Source: Anaerolineae bacterium (GTDB lineage: Bacteria; Chloroflexota; Anaerolineae; UBA1429). Taken from it: a stretch of 6,184 nucleotides of DNA. Below are positions 6,033 to 6,184 of the stretch, piece by piece. Position 1 is the first letter of the stretch. Every line of letters starts with the position of its first letter. The position numbers were made by a program, and so were the translations under genes. The stretch covers positions 1 to 6,184 of the forward strand of contig SKRJ01000411.1 in assembly GCA_007118555.1 (NCBI GenBank), in the 5' to 3' direction. The notes beneath the pieces are model-generated. The model saw only the letters and a list, made by a program, of their open reading frames with translations, was not told the origin of the DNA and did not search any database.

Positions 6033-6184
6033 ATGTATTGGAAAGAGGTCGTGGCCAGCCTGTATGCCTGGGACCTGCTGGATGAGGGCCTGGAGCCCAT
6101 CCTCGACGTGTTGCAGGCCGAGACCCAGACCAACTCGACCTATCTGGTTGCCCTGATGCACGACGAAAAGCGGCCCCTCACCGA
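6033..6184 (+). CDS. Unrecognised protein, N-terminal 50 codons (3' end outside window)
   Basis: The frame starts at ATG 6033, with AGGA (6022-6025) 7 bases upstream, and is open to the right edge. The visible peptide begins MYWKEVVASLYAWDLLDEG and continues through EPILDVLQAETQTNSTYLVA to MHDEKRPLTD. It has no signal peptide or membrane segment. The pattern of an aromatic-rich first strand and helix, then DEGLEPILDVLQ, then a hydrophobic strand TYLVALMHDEKRP resembles the first beta-alpha-beta unit of a TIM-barrel enzyme such as a glycoside hydrolase-like or sugar isomerase-like protein. That is an impression from 50 residues only. Codon use is strongly G/C at third positions, like the window's other genes, which supports it as real coding sequence. 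Confidence 0.7.
   Translation, partial: MYWKEVVASLYAWDLLDEGLEPILDVLQAETQTNSTYLVALMHDEKRPLT

Overview
The window is GC-rich bacterial chromosomal DNA. All supportable genes lie on the + strand, with strong G/C bias at third codon positions. The taxon cannot be fixed from sequence alone. My best guess is a Chloroflexota lineage (Anaerolineae/Caldilineae-like), from the overall protein style and the pairing of an SDR-type threonine dehydrogenase with KBL; this is an impression, not a database result. I see no tRNA, rRNA, CRISPR array, IS element or phage gene.

Layout. (1) Up to 325: the 3' end of an unrecognised membrane-protein gene, followed by tandem hairpins (325-375). (2) 326-565: a gap holding a good sigma70-like promoter (471-499) and a 12-bp palindrome at the predicted transcription start. 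(3) 566-3007: a two-gene operon of an MlrC-like (M81) metalloenzyme and a DMT/EamA transporter, separated by 6 bases. (4) 3008-3391: a 384-base gap with two interlocked inverted repeats just after the transporter, a second sigma70-like promoter (3221-3249) and a GC-rich leader. (5) 3392-5599: tdh-kbl, the two-enzyme threonine-to-glycine pathway, 15 bases apart. (6) 5600-6032: a gap with a GC hairpin, a short coding-like stretch that seems to change frame near 5826 (candidate decayed gene), and a possible promoter. (7) 6033-end: the first 50 codons of an unrecognised gene.

How it fits together. tdh and kbl oxidise L-threonine to 2-amino-3-oxobutyrate and cleave that with CoA into glycine and acetyl-CoA. 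The M81 enzyme and its transporter probably handle one small, possibly amino-acid or peptide-like, compound: the transporter would move it and the metalloenzyme would process it, but the substrate is not readable from sequence. The two operons thus suggest an amino-acid/peptide catabolic neighbourhood. I found no convincing new multi-gene system. The points most worth a second look are the M81-transporter pair, the pseudoknot-like repeat arrangement at 3024-3081, the structured leader of tdh-kbl and the frame-switching remnant at 5655-5950.
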